This document shows, piece after piece, positions 1 through 7,162 of a DNA stretch of 64,000 nucleotides. Origin of the DNA: DASZUK01 sp035547695. Its GTDB lineage: Bacteria; Actinomycetota; Acidimicrobiia; Acidimicrobiales; RAAP-2. Location: positions 1 through 64,000 of the forward strand of contig DASZUK010000059.1 in the NCBI GenBank assembly GCA_035547695.1, written 5' to 3'. Each line of letters begins with the position of its first letter. Position 1 is the first letter of the stretch. The translations under genes and the position numbers were made by a program. The notes beneath the pieces were generated by a model. That model made no database searches. It saw only the letters and a list, made by a program, of their open reading frames with translations, and was not told where the DNA came from.

Positions 1-160
1 GGACGCCGAGGTGGTGGTCGGCGGCATCATCCCCCACGACGACGCCGAGGTGCTCTTGGGCAAGGGGGTGGCGGCGGTGTACACCCCCAAGGACTTCCAG
101 TTCGACCGCATCATCGACGACATGGTGGGGCTGGCCGAACGACACCGGCGGGGCCGGTAG
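1..160 (+). CDS. C-terminal end of a B12-binding acyl-CoA mutase (partial)
   Basis: The reading frame enters from the left edge at base 2 and ends in TAG at 158-160. The visible 52 residues contain VVVGGIIPHDDAE and GVAAVYTPKDF, the pattern that closes the cobalamin-binding (Rossmann-like) domain of methylmalonyl-CoA, isobutyryl-CoA and ethylmalonyl-CoA mutases. These enzymes rearrange the carbon skeleton of a CoA thioester using adenosylcobalamin. Only the tail is present, so the subfamily cannot be decided. It is on the opposite strand to the next gene remnant. Confidence 0.8.
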   Translation, partial: DAEVVVGGIIPHDDAEVLLGKGVAAVYTPKDFQFDRIIDDMVGLAERHRRGR

Positions 161-318
161 TCACTGGGCCGGGCCGGTCGGCCAGGGGGGAGACCTGAGC
201 CGGGCCCGCAGCTCGCTGCCGACGTCGTCCACCTCCCACTCGCCCTACCGGTCGAGCATCGCTTGGATCAGCACCTCTCCCTCGGCGACGTCGAACGTGT
301 CGGGATCTGGGAACGCTG

Positions 319-722
319 CTACGCCTTGGCGCCGGGGGCCGCCGTGGCCGCCGGGGCCGCCAGGGCCGGCGGCACCGGCAGCTTGGCCGGGTCGAAGCCG
401 TACAGGTCGGCGCAGTTGCGCTGCCCGATCCGCAGTTGCTCGGCCGGGTCGAGGGCGCCGATCTGGCCGGCGACGATGGACGGGGACCGGGGGAAGGTGC
501 TCTCGGCGTGGGGGAAGTCGCTGCCCCACAACAGGTGCCCGGACCCGCCGATCATGTCCCGGAGCGCGATGACCAGCGGGTCCTCGGTGAAGCTGATGTA
601 GACGTTGCGGCGGAAGTGGTCGCTCGGCAGCGCCCCGTCGGCCAACCGGTAGCCGTCGGCCAAGAAGGCGTTGTACCGGTAGTGCCAGTCCAGCCGGTCC
701 AAGAAGAAGGGGGCCCAGCTTG
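319..722 (-). pseudogene. Truncated amidohydrolase-2 family protein (C-terminal fragment)
   Basis: The frame reads SWAPFFLDRLDWHYR, then FRRNVYISFTEDP, LLWGSDFPHAEST and RNCADLYGFDP, which is the C-terminal third of the TIM-barrel amidohydrolase-2 family, including the metal or catalytic Asp of SDFPH. Full-length relatives in this same window are 375-428 residues; only about 130 remain. Upstream of about base 722 the same frame soon meets a TAG and the sequence turns AT-rich with no family resemblance, so the N-terminal HxH half is missing. The break looks like a deletion or insertion junction rather than an alternative start. A TTG at 702 could start translation but the product would lack half the barrel. 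Confidence 0.7.
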
Positions 723-815
723 CGCAGGGTGGCCTGGGACTCTTCCACTACTCTTCCACCGATTATCGTATATCATAGATGCAATCGGGAGGAGGACGGC
801 CACGGGACGGCGCCG
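723..815. other. AT-rich seam next to the truncated amidohydrolase
   Basis: About 60 bases here are clearly more AT-rich than the surroundings (for example ATTATCGTATATCATAGATG at 761-780). The stretch also has a short direct repeat, ACTCTTCC, at 738-755. It separates the broken amidohydrolase from the VIT-like gene. No gene is visible. It may be the edge of an acquired or rearranged segment. Confidence 0.4.
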
Positions 816-1358
816 TCAGGCGATGTCCAACCAGGACCCGATGGCCGCGACCGCCAGTCCGGCCACGAACAGGGCGGCGGCCCAATAGGCCACGCGGGCA
901 TCGAAGCTCGCCGCAAGTGCCGCCCCGAGCGCGGCGAGCAGCACGATGGCCACCACGAAGCCGGCCCAGGGCGTCCCCGAGAGGACCGCGGCGAGCGCCA
1001 GGGGCAACGTCGCCCCGACGAAGCTGAAGGCGCTGGCGACGCCGGCGGCCTGGAAGGCCTTCCGCATGGCGCGACCACGAAGCTTCGTAGTCGCCAGGTG
1101 TCCACTGCCCGAAAGGCTCAACTGGCGCGTGGAGCGTGCAAGTTGGGCACGCTGGTCGGCGTACTCGGCAACGAACATCGTGAACAACGCGGTGACGAAG
1201 GCGACGCAGCCGACCTTCAGGGAGAAGACGACGGTGGGACTGCGTCCGCCGTGCAGCAGCCTGGACGAAGCCAGTACCAGGGCGTTGAGAATGCCGTCCG
1301 ACAGCCCGAGCGCCAGTGGGAGCGTCCACCGACGGCTTCGGGTGAACCGGTCGGCCAT
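816..1358 (-). CDS. VIT/CCC1-like integral membrane protein
   Basis: This 180-residue protein begins ADRFTRSRRW and continues LALGLSDGILNALVLAS, the first-helix signature of the VIT1/CCC1 family. Members of that family carry ferrous iron or manganese across membranes, although short bacterial members are mostly untested. About four to five hydrophobic segments are visible, with a charged loop (AEYADQRAQLARSTRQ) between the second and third. I chose ATG at 1358 because it overlaps the TGA of the upstream DUF211 gene as TGATG, indicating coupled translation; a TTG lies one codon earlier. It is the last gene of the unit driven from the motif-A region. Transport substrate is unproven. Confidence 0.65.
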   Translation of the reverse strand: MADRFTRSRRWTLPLALGLSDGILNALVLASSRLLHGGRSPTVVFSLKVGCVAFVTALFTMFVAEYADQRAQLARSTRQLSLSGSGHLATTKLRGRAMRKAFQAAGVASAFSFVGATLPLALAAVLSGTPWAGFVVAIVLLAALGAALAASFDARVAYWAAALFVAGLAVAAIGSWLDIA

Positions 1359-1642
1359 CAACGCGAGCGGGGGACCCGTTCGACCGTCCGGCTGCCCACC
1401 ACGAGCTCGTCGACGCTGTGCAGGGCGGCTCCGGCCCGGACGATGGCCCGTTCGAGCGCCGCGAAGTCGATCTGGTCACCCTCCACGGTGATCTCCATGC
1501 CGACGGTCTCGGCGTCGATCTCGGTGACCGTGATGTTCGCGCCCTCCACGCCCGCCACCCCCTCGATCGCCTCGGCGATCTCGAGGATCGACGGGATCCC
1601 CAGGGCTTTGTCGACGTCGAGAAGCACGCGTCTGATGTTCAC
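1358..1642 (-). CDS. DUF211 family protein
   Basis: The 94-residue product reads NIRRVLLDVDKALGIPS, GVEGANITVTEIDAET, ITVEGDQIDFAALERAI and LHSVDELVVGSR. This is the full length and order of motifs of DUF211, a small ferredoxin-like fold family best known from archaea (function unknown). I chose the GTG at 1642 because it overlaps the stop of a short upstream ORF as GTGA and places IRR at the usual distance from the start; a GTG at 1657 is also in frame. Its stop overlaps the VIT-like gene. In known genomes DUF211 is mostly orphan, so the coupling to a membrane protein is the best hint of its job. Confidence 0.75.
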   Translation of the reverse strand: MNIRRVLLDVDKALGIPSILEIAEAIEGVAGVEGANITVTEIDAETVGMEITVEGDQIDFAALERAIVRAGAALHSVDELVVGSRTVERVPRSR

Positions 1643-1713
1643 GACGTCGCCGCACACGTCGGCCTGCCGCCCGCCAGAAGCGTTTGCTCGCCACGGCTCA
1701 TGGCCCCGTCCAC
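1639..1713 (-). CDS. Short leader ORF coupled to DUF211
   Basis: A 24-codon frame starts at GTG 1713, four bases after GGAGG (1718-1722), and ends in a TGA that overlaps the GTG start of the DUF211 gene. The predicted peptide is MDGAMSRGEQTLLAGG plus eight residues, with no recognisable domain. The good ribosome site, together with the lack of one directly before DUF211, suggests ribosomes enter here and reinitiate. A second leader of this kind precedes the enolase gene at 4305. Whether the peptide matters or only its translation does is unknown. Confidence 0.5.
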   Translation of the reverse strand: MDGAMSRGEQTLLAGGRPTCAATS

Positions 1714-1739
1714 GGCACCTCCACGCAGTTCGTCCACGT

Positions 1740-1768
1740 AGAGGCCATCAGCCCGGTCCGGGTGGTTC
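1740..1768 (-). promoter_or_regulatory. Shared upstream element, copy A
   Basis: On the minus strand this reads GAACCACCC, six bases, GGCTGATGGC, then CTCT. The same blocks recur at 1998-2024, 4242-4268 and 7773-7801. Here the element lies 17 bases before the GGAGG of the leader ORF of the DUF211 unit. The ends (GAACC and GGCCTC) form an imperfect inverted repeat. It could be a transcription-factor site or an alternative-sigma promoter. Confidence 0.65.
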
Positions 1769-1799
1769 GGGTGGTTCGGGTGGTTCGGGTGGTTCGGGT
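1757..1799. repeat. 10-bp tandem repeat built from the element half-site
   Basis: The 10-base unit GGGTGGTTCG is repeated about four times with a slightly altered first copy. Read on the minus strand each unit is CGAACCACCC, which contains the left half (GAACCACCC) of the shared element copy A that directly follows. The period is close to one helical turn, so several half-sites face the same side of the DNA. Confidence 0.8.
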
Positions 1800-1894
1800 C
1801 GAGACCCGCCGGGGCTTCATCCGGCGGTTCGACGCTACCCCAAACCAGGAGCCCCCACCCCGCCCCTGCGGGGTACCGGGTTGGCCATGCCGCC

Positions 1895-1917
1895 GACCAC
1901 CAGTCGATGTGGTGGTC
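1895..1917. promoter_or_regulatory. Perfect inverted repeat in the divergent DUF211/GH15 promoter region
   Basis: GACCACCA and TGGTGGTC are perfect 8-base inverted arms around a 7-base centre. The site lies between two divergent units, so it is not a terminator for either. The rest of the 1714-2051 gap holds copies A and B of the shared element and the 10-bp repeat; no further ORF with family resemblance is visible. Confidence 0.5.
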
Positions 1918-1997
1918 CCCCCTCGCCGCTAGCATCGTCGAGACGGCAACGACTGCGCCGTCCGGCCAAGGAACCGGCCGGGACCGGAGGACCGGTT

Positions 1998-2024
1998 GAA
2001 CCGCCCACGAGGCTGATGGCTCCT
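1998..2024 (+). promoter_or_regulatory. Shared upstream element, copy B
   Basis: GAACCGCCC, four bases, GGCTGATGGC, TCCT. It stands 16 bases before the AGGAGG (2041-2046) of the GH15 gene. Spacer is four bases as in copy C, against six in copies A and D. Confidence 0.65.
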
Positions 2025-2051
2025 CCTGCGAACGCCTCACAGGAGGACGCC

Positions 2052-4151
2052 ATGGTCGAGGGAGGTCACCGAGGGACCGAAGAGCCGAGCTCCCACCTGT
2101 CACCCCCCGAGGGCCGGCTCGCACCACTCCGGCCGCTGCGCTCGGCACAACGCCACCCTGGCCCTGGAACCGGCACCGGGCCACCCAGCCTCGGTGGCCT
2201 GGAGGACATCTTCCCGCCCATCGCCGACTACGCCTTCCTGTCGGACTGCGAGAACACCTGCCTTGTCGCCCCGACTGGTGCCATCGAGTGGCTCTGCCTT
2301 CCCCACCCGCACGACCCCAGCGTCTTCGGGACGATCCTCGACCGAGCCGCAGGGTCCTTCCGCCTTGCCCCTGCGGACACCGCCGTCCCCGCCAACCGGC
2401 GGTACGTCTCGGGCAGCATGGTGCTGGCCACGACCTGGCAAACCCGGACCGGTTGGCTGGGGGTCCGCGACTTCCTGGCCATCGGACCCTGGCACCGGAC
2501 GACCGATCGGTCCGCGCTTCATCGCCGGACCCCGGGCGACTTCGATGCCGTGCACATGATCGTGCGAACGGCGTCCTGCATCCACGGCACGGTCGACGTC
2601 GTCCTGGACTGCGAACCGTGCTTCGACTATGGCCGAGTAGACGCCATATGGGAGTACTCCGGCCCGACCTACGACGAGGTCGCGACCACCAACCCGGACT
2701 TCATCCGGCTGCGGTTGTCCGGCGACTTACGCCTCGGCATCGAAGGGCGGGCGGTCCGGGCGCGCCACCGCCTGGACCAGGGTGAATCGTGTTTCGTGAC
2801 CCTGAGCTGGGCCGACCGTCCGCCGCCGGCCACCCGGGAGGGGATCGACACGTGCCTGACCGAGACGAACCGCTTCTGGCGGGGGTGGATCGACGGTGGC
2901 CGGTTCCCGGACCATCCCTGGCGCGAGCACCTCCAGCGGAGCGCCTTCACGCTGAAGGGGCTGACCTACGCACCGACCGGGGCCCTCCTGGCGGCGCCCA
3001 CCACCTCACTGCCGGAGCACCCCGGCGGGCAGCGCAATTGGGACTACCGCTACACCTGGATCCGCGACGCCGCCTTCACCCTTTGGGCGCTGCACGCCCT
3101 GGGCTTCGACGCCGAGGCCGACGACTTCCTGGCCTTCCTGGGCGACGTGCTCGAGCCGGCCGGCAGCCAGGAGTCGGCCGGCGAGCGGGCGCTGCAGGTC
3201 CTCTACGCCGTGGACGGAACGACCGCCCTTTCCGAGGCCGAGCTTCCCCACCTCTCCGGCTACGGAGGCAGCCGGCCGGTCCGGGTCGGCAACGACGCCT
3301 ACCGGCAGGAGCAGCTCGACATCCTGGGCGCCATCGTGGACTGCGTCTACCAGCACACCCGCACCAGGGACTCGCTGAGCGAGCGGGCTTGGCGGATCGT
3401 CGTGCAGGTCGTCGAAAAGGTGGTCAGTTGCTGGCGGGACCCGGACCAGAGCATCTGGGAGACCCGAGGTCAGCCACGGCACTACACGTTCTCCAAGGTG
3501 ATGTGCTGGGTAGCCGCCGACCGCGGCGCCCGGCTGGCCGCGCTGCGGGGCGAACGGGAACGGGCGGACCGTTGGTGGAACGCCGCCCTGGAGATCCATG
3601 CCGACGTCTGCGCACACGGGCTGGATGCCCAGGGCCGGTTCACCCAGTCCTACGACGCCGACGAGCTGGACGCGTCACTGCTCATCCTGCCGCTCGTCCG
3701 GTTCCTGCCGGCCGAGGACGACCGGCTCCGTGACACGGTGCTGGGCATCGCCGACGAGCTGACGTACGACGGCCTGGTCCATCGGTACCAGACGACCACC
3801 ACCGACGACGGCCTGGGCGAGCCCGAGGCGAGCTTCACCGTGTGCTCCTTCTGGCTCGTCTCCGCACTGGTCGAGATCGGCGAGATCGATCGGGCCCGCA
3901 AGCTGTGCGAGCGCCTGCTGGGCTCGGCAAGCTCCCTCGGGCTCTACGGCGAGGAGCTCGATGCCGCCACCGGTCGCCACCTCGGGAACTTCCCCCAGGC
4001 CCTCACCCACCTCTCCCTGGTCAACGCCGTCCTGCACGTGATCGAGGCCGAACGGCGGCCCGCTGACGAAGCCCAGGTCGGGCCCGCCGCCTCCCCGACC
4101 TGGTGGAGCGCGGCCGGGCACGAGGCACGGCCGGGCAGCGAGGCGGTGTGA
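2052..4151 (+). CDS. GH15 family glycoside hydrolase (glucoamylase/trehalase type)
   Basis: The 699-residue protein is a GH15 alpha/alpha-barrel enzyme, which removes glucose from alpha-glucans or trehalose by inversion. After a 45-residue Pro-rich lead comes IADYAFLSDCENTCLVAP, the usual N-terminal beta-domain opening. The barrel carries RNWDYRYTWIRDAAF (about residue 327), LSGYGGSRPVRVGNDAY, SIWETRG (about 467) and YGEELDAATGRHLGNFPQA (about 632). The glutamates of the last two are the expected acid/base pair. ATG 2052 sits five bases after AGGAGG; the open frame upstream is only GC-rich read-through. No signal peptide is visible, so it is probably cytoplasmic. The gene starts its own unit under shared element copy B. 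Confidence 0.88.
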   Translation: MVEGGHRGTEEPSSHLSPPEGRLAPLRPLRSAQRHPGPGTGTGPPSLGGLEDIFPPIADYAFLSDCENTCLVAPTGAIEWLCLPHPHDPSVFGTILDRAAGSFRLAPADTAVPANRRYVSGSMVLATTWQTRTGWLGVRDFLAIGPWHRTTDRSALHRRTPGDFDAVHMIVRTASCIHGTVDVVLDCEPCFDYGRVDAIWEYSGPTYDEVATTNPDFIRLRLSGDLRLGIEGRAVRARHRLDQGESCFVTLSWADRPPPATREGIDTCLTETNRFWRGWIDGGRFPDHPWREHLQRSAFTLKGLTYAPTGALLAAPTTSLPEHPGGQRNWDYRYTWIRDAAFTLWALHALGFDAEADDFLAFLGDVLEPAGSQESAGERALQVLYAVDGTTALSEAELPHLSGYGGSRPVRVGNDAYRQEQLDILGAIVDCVYQHTRTRDSLSERAWRIVVQVVEKVVSCWRDPDQSIWETRGQPRHYTFSKVMCWVAADRGARLAALRGERERADRWWNAALEIHADVCAHGLDAQGRFTQSYDADELDASLLILPLVRFLPAEDDRLRDTVLGIADELTYDGLVHRYQTTTTDDGLGEPEASFTVCSFWLVSALVEIGEIDRARKLCERLLGSASSLGLYGEELDAATGRHLGNFPQALTHLSLVNAVLHVIEAERRPADEAQVGPAASPTWWSAAGHEARPGSEAV

Positions 4152-4241
4152 GGGGCCGGCGACAGGCCGGTGTCGGAGTGGGGAACGTTGCCGCCGGGTA
4201 CATCCCACCCGTAAGATGCTGGAAGGCGATGGGGCTCGCCG

Positions 4242-4268
4242 GAACCGCCCTCGTGGCTGATGGCTCCT
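4242..4268 (+). promoter_or_regulatory. Shared upstream element, copy C
   Basis: GAACCGCCC, four bases, GGCTGATGGC, TCCT, identical to copy B in all conserved positions. It precedes the leader ORF at 4305 and the enolase gene. GGAAC at 4241-4245 also resembles an ECF-sigma -35 box, but no matching -10 is evident. Confidence 0.65.
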
Positions 4269-4304
4269 GTTGAACGCTTTCGTGGTGACGACAGGAGATG
4301 TGCC

Positions 4305-4445
4305 ATGCGCAATGGAGTCCGCCGCAGTACCGTCCGGGACGGTGCCGGTCGGCAGCGAGCAGCCGGTCATATCCCGGCAGGTGTCGCCGCTGATCTCGAC
4401 GACACCGCCCTCGACGACACCGCCGGCGGGGTGACGAACCGATGA
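4305..4445 (+). CDS. Short leader ORF coupled to the enolase gene
   Basis: ATG 4305 is eight bases after AGGAG (4292-4296). The 46-residue frame ends in a TGA at 4443-4445 that overlaps the ATG of the enolase gene as ATGA. The peptide is basic at first (MRNGVRRSTVRDGAGRQR) and then contains a repeated LDDTA (DLDDTALDDTAG). No family is recognised. Enolase itself has no clear separate ribosome site, so translation of this ORF probably delivers ribosomes to it. Confidence 0.55.
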   Translation: MRNGVRRSTVRDGAGRQRAAGHIPAGVAADLDDTALDDTAGGVTNR

Positions 4446-5710
4446 GCTACCGCATCACGGCGCTGAGGGCATTGGAGATCCTCGACTCGCGGGGCCGCCC
4501 GACGGTGGGAGTGCATCTCGAGTTGGACGACGGCACGGTGGGTGAGGCCGGCGTTCCGTCGGGCGCATCCCGGGGATCGAGGGAGGCGGTCGAACGCCGA
4601 GATGGGGACCCGCGACGGTTCGGTGGCGACGGCGTCCGGTCGGTGGTGGCCACCGTCGAGGACGACATCGCTGATGCCGTCGTCGGTCCGGCGTGGCCGT
4701 CGCTCGAGGACCTCGACGCCGCCCTCTGTGCGCTCGACGGGACGCCGGACAAGGAACGACTGGGCGGCAACGCCATCGTCGGCATCTCGATGGCGGCGGC
4801 GCGCGCCTTCGCCGCCGCGGACGGCCTTCCCCTCTATCGGTGGCTCCCCCGGGTCAGCCCCCCTCGACTGCCGGTCCCGCACTTCAACGTGGTGAACGGC
4901 GGCCGGCACGCACGGAACCGGCTGGACTTCCAGGAGTTCATGGTGGCCCCGCTCGGTGCGCCCTCGTTCGCCGAAGCCCTTCGGGCCGGCGTCGAGATCT
5001 ACGGCTGCCTGCGCGAGGCCCTCGGCCGCCTGGGCTTCGCCACCGGCCTCGGCGACGAGGGCGGCTTCGCTCCGGCCCTGCAGGCACCCGAGGACGTCCT
5101 CGACCTCCTCACCGAAGCCATCACGACGGCCGGTTACGAGGTCGGTCCCGACGGGGTGGCCATTGCGCTCGACCCTGCGGCCTCCGAGCTCCGCGAAGAC
5201 GTCGGCACCTACCACGTCAACGGGTCCCACTTCGACTCGGTGGACATGGTGGAGTACCTGGCCTACCTGACCGACCGTTACCCGATCTGGTCGATCGAGG
5301 ACGGCGTGGCCCAGGACGATGCCAAGGGGTGGGAGCTGCTGACCGAACGGCTGGCCGGCCGAGTCCAGTTGGTGGGTGACGACAACCTGGTCACCAATGC
5401 CGACCTGATCGCCCAAGCCATCCGTCGTCGTCAGGGGACCGCAGGGCTCATCAAGGTCAACCAGGTGGGGACGGTGACCGAGACGCTCCAGGCGGTGCGG
5501 ACCTGCTACCTGGGCGGCTTCGATGCCATGGTCTCGCACCGTTCCGGCGAGACCACCGATCCGTTCATCGCCGACCTGGCCGTCGCGGTCGGCTGCGGCC
5601 AGATCAAGGCCGGGGCGCCCGCCCGCGGCGAACGGGTGGCGAAGTACAACCGCCTCCTCGCCATCGAGGCCGAGGAGCCCGACCTTCCCTACGGCCGACG
5701 TCCCCGCTGA
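4442..5710 (+). CDS. eno: Enolase, divergent paralogue
   Basis: The 422-residue protein has the length and order of enolase, which interconverts 2-phosphoglycerate and phosphoenolpyruvate with Mg2+. Catalytic landmarks are present: FQEFM, GDEGGF, LDPAASE, SIEDG, GDDN, the Lys of GLIKVNQVGT, SHRSGET and the Lys of QIKAGAP. Departures from the usual pattern include GASRG in the first mobile loop (normally GASTG), NGGRHARNR in place of NGGxHADN, and QIKAGAPARGER for QIKTGAPCRSER. The substrate residues are kept, so it may be active. Its location in a stress-like block rather than beside core glycolysis genes suggests an accessory copy. ATG 4442 overlaps the leader ORF stop. Confidence 0.85.
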   Translation: MSYRITALRALEILDSRGRPTVGVHLELDDGTVGEAGVPSGASRGSREAVERRDGDPRRFGGDGVRSVVATVEDDIADAVVGPAWPSLEDLDAALCALDGTPDKERLGGNAIVGISMAAARAFAAADGLPLYRWLPRVSPPRLPVPHFNVVNGGRHARNRLDFQEFMVAPLGAPSFAEALRAGVEIYGCLREALGRLGFATGLGDEGGFAPALQAPEDVLDLLTEAITTAGYEVGPDGVAIALDPAASELREDVGTYHVNGSHFDSVDMVEYLAYLTDRYPIWSIEDGVAQDDAKGWELLTERLAGRVQLVGDDNLVTNADLIAQAIRRRQGTAGLIKVNQVGTVTETLQAVRTCYLGGFDAMVSHRSGETTDPFIADLAVAVGCGQIKAGAPARGERVAKYNRLLAIEAEEPDLPYGRRPR

Positions 5711-5712
5711 CA

Positions 5713-5736
5713 CCGCGCCCGTGCCCACGGGTGCGG
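5713..5736 (+). terminator. Candidate hairpin terminator after enolase
   Basis: Arms CCGCGCCCGT and ACGGGTGCGG pair over ten positions with one G-T, around a GCCC loop, beginning three bases after the enolase stop. No T-run follows, as is common in high-GC genomes. Confidence 0.4.
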
Positions 5737-5796
5737 CATGGTGGATGGAGCTCTGAGCGGGTAGGTGACGCACCAGGCCCGAGCGGGGAGAAGCCG

Positions 5797-6279
5797 ATGG
5801 AGATTGCCGAACCGATCACGGTCCGCTGTTCCGCACTGGTGTTCCGCACGAACACGGTCCTCCTCTGCCACCGTGTCCCAGGCGACCGGTGGGTCGTTCC
5901 GGGGGGCTCGCCCCGCCGCCAGGAGGGCGCTGCCCAGTGTGCGGCGCGGGAGGTCCGCCAGGAGACGGGCCTCGACGTCACCCCGGAGCGGGTGGCCTTC
6001 GTCCTGGACGCCACCAGCCCCGAAGGCAAGCAGCACCTGTTCGAGATCGTGTTCCTCGCCCGAGAGCATGACCCTTCGGCGGTCCCGAGGGGTGGAGAAG
6101 ACGGCCTGGAGCCCTCGTTCGTCGACCTCGGCTCGCTCGACTCCCTGGCCCTCCTGCCCGACATCGGACGCCGCCTGGCCTGCTTTGCCGACACGCTGGC
6201 GAGAACGGCCGGCGAGCCGCAGGCGACGGCCGCCTATCTCGGAAATGTCTGGCAGCCATTGCCCGATGTGGCGCCGTAG
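5797..6279 (+). CDS. Nudix hydrolase
   Basis: A 160-residue single-domain Nudix protein, a family that hydrolyses nucleoside diphosphates linked to another moiety. The Nudix box is read from GSPRRQEG through REVRQETGL (about residues 36-58). It matches Gx5Ex7REUxEExGU except that the first Glu of the metal-binding EE pair is Gln. ATG 5797 follows GGGGAGA by six bases. It lies downstream of enolase on the same strand and overlaps the 3' end of the convergent NYN gene by 46 bases. The substrate cannot be predicted. Confidence 0.8.
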   Translation: MEIAEPITVRCSALVFRTNTVLLCHRVPGDRWVVPGGSPRRQEGAAQCAAREVRQETGLDVTPERVAFVLDATSPEGKQHLFEIVFLAREHDPSAVPRGGEDGLEPSFVDLGSLDSLALLPDIGRRLACFADTLARTAGEPQATAAYLGNVWQPLPDVAP

Positions 6280-7112
6280 CCTCCCGCTGGGTTCACCGCG
6301 CCCCCTTCCCCAACGCCCGAATGGAGCGTTCTCTCGTAGTCGCCGTGGTCCAGCCAGTGGCAGACGACGTCCTCCCCGGGAACCCACAACCGGGTCGCCG
6401 GGCGACGGGGATGGCGCCAGGCGACGACGTCGACGCCCTTCCAGGTGAGAGCGAGCACCGCCGCGATGGCAGGGCGGAGGTCCTGGTCCGAGGAGCACAC
6501 CATGGCCAGGTCGTACTGGTCGCGCCACGCCATCACGGCCAGGTCGACGGCCAACGCCACCGCCAGGCCCTTGAGCCCCCTCTCGGGTGCGGCGGCACCG
6601 GGCTGGCGGGCGGCGGGTTGGCCGTCTCGGAGGGATCGACGGACGACGACGGCCCCGGCCCGGGACCAGCCGTCGATCTGCCAGAGCGCCGCCGAGAACG
6701 CCGGCTCGTCCACCCTGCCGTCCGGCACGGCACGGTAGACGCGGACCATCGCCGGGTCGAGCCGGGAGCCTCGGCGCCGGGCCACCAGGTCGGCGAGCAC
6801 CACCGGATCCACGTCCGCCGGCGGCCCCGACCCGTCCAGGGGGCCGAAGGCCCGGTGTCCGGTGCGGCACACGTCGTCGTAGTCGACGAACACGGCAATC
6901 CGACTTCCGGTGCGGGCCGAGCCGGCGTCCCGCTCGCCGCCACCGTCAGGCGCCGAGCCAGGTGTCGAGGCAGGTGTCGAGCCAGGTGTCGAGGGGAAGC
7001 CAGGTGTCGAGGGGAGGGGCGCGGACGCCGCCGATGGCTCAGGCAGCTCCCCTTCTGACCGCCGCCAGCGCAATTTCGATCCCGGTCTTGCTGCTCGCCG
7101 GGACCGGCGCAA
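6234..7112 (-). CDS. NYN-domain protein (PIN-like nuclease fold)
   Basis: From about residue 69 the protein reads RIAVFVDYDDVCRTG, then LKGLAVALAVDLAVMA and YDLAMVCSSDQDLRPAI, with VDVVAW further on. This is the NYN/LabA arrangement of acidic residues (FVDYD, D of AVD, SSDQD) that binds a metal in RNA-cleaving relatives. The first 65 residues are low-complexity (repeated STPG), encoded by a short DNA repeat, and the start is uncertain: TTG 7112 is the only frame-opening codon nearby. It follows the two-TM protein gene on the same strand and probably shares its promoter. The last residues overlap the Nudix gene tail. Nuclease activity is inferred from the family only. Confidence 0.6.
   Translation of the reverse strand: MRRSRRAARPGSKLRWRRSEGELPEPSAASAPLPSTPGFPSTPGSTPASTPGSAPDGGGERDAGSARTGSRIAVFVDYDDVCRTGHRAFGPLDGSGPPADVDPVVLADLVARRRGSRLDPAMVRVYRAVPDGRVDEPAFSAALWQIDGWSRAGAVVVRRSLRDGQPAARQPGAAAPERGLKGLAVALAVDLAVMAWRDQYDLAMVCSSDQDLRPAIAAVLALTWKGVDVVAWRHPRRPATRLWVPGEDVVCHWLDHGDYERTLHSGVGEGGAVNPAGGYGATSGNGCQTFPR
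6957..7018. repeat. Short imperfect repeat inside the NYN gene
   Basis: The unit CCAGGTGTCGAG or CAGGTGTCGAGG occurs four times. On the coding strand it gives the STPG-rich N-terminal linker of the NYN protein. Confidence 0.6.
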
Positions 7113-7126
7113 CCCAGTTCCCCCGA

Positions 7127-7162
7127 CGCGTTCCCTAGCGCGATCCCTGGCGCGTTCCCCGG
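7127..7162. repeat. Three 12-bp tandem units over a stop codon
   Basis: CGCGTTCCCTAG, CGCGATCCCTGG and CGCGTTCCCCGG follow one another and include the stop codon of the gene ending at 7135. The last codons of that gene (RRGTRQGSR) derive from the repeat, so its C-terminus may have been extended by repeat growth. Confidence 0.6.

Noticed and set aside
1740..1768. Reading the shared element as a DosR/DevR box
   Set aside because: The known DevR consensus is a GGGACT-type palindrome; the four copies share no such core.
720..2051. A long open plus-strand frame upstream of the GH15 domain
   Set aside because: It is GC-rich read-through over minus-strand DUF211 and VIT-like genes; the GH15 start at 2052 has an excellent AGGAGG and the family region begins later.
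4367..5773. A long minus-strand frame opposite enolase
   Set aside because: Antisense shadow of the enolase coding sequence; no family resemblance.
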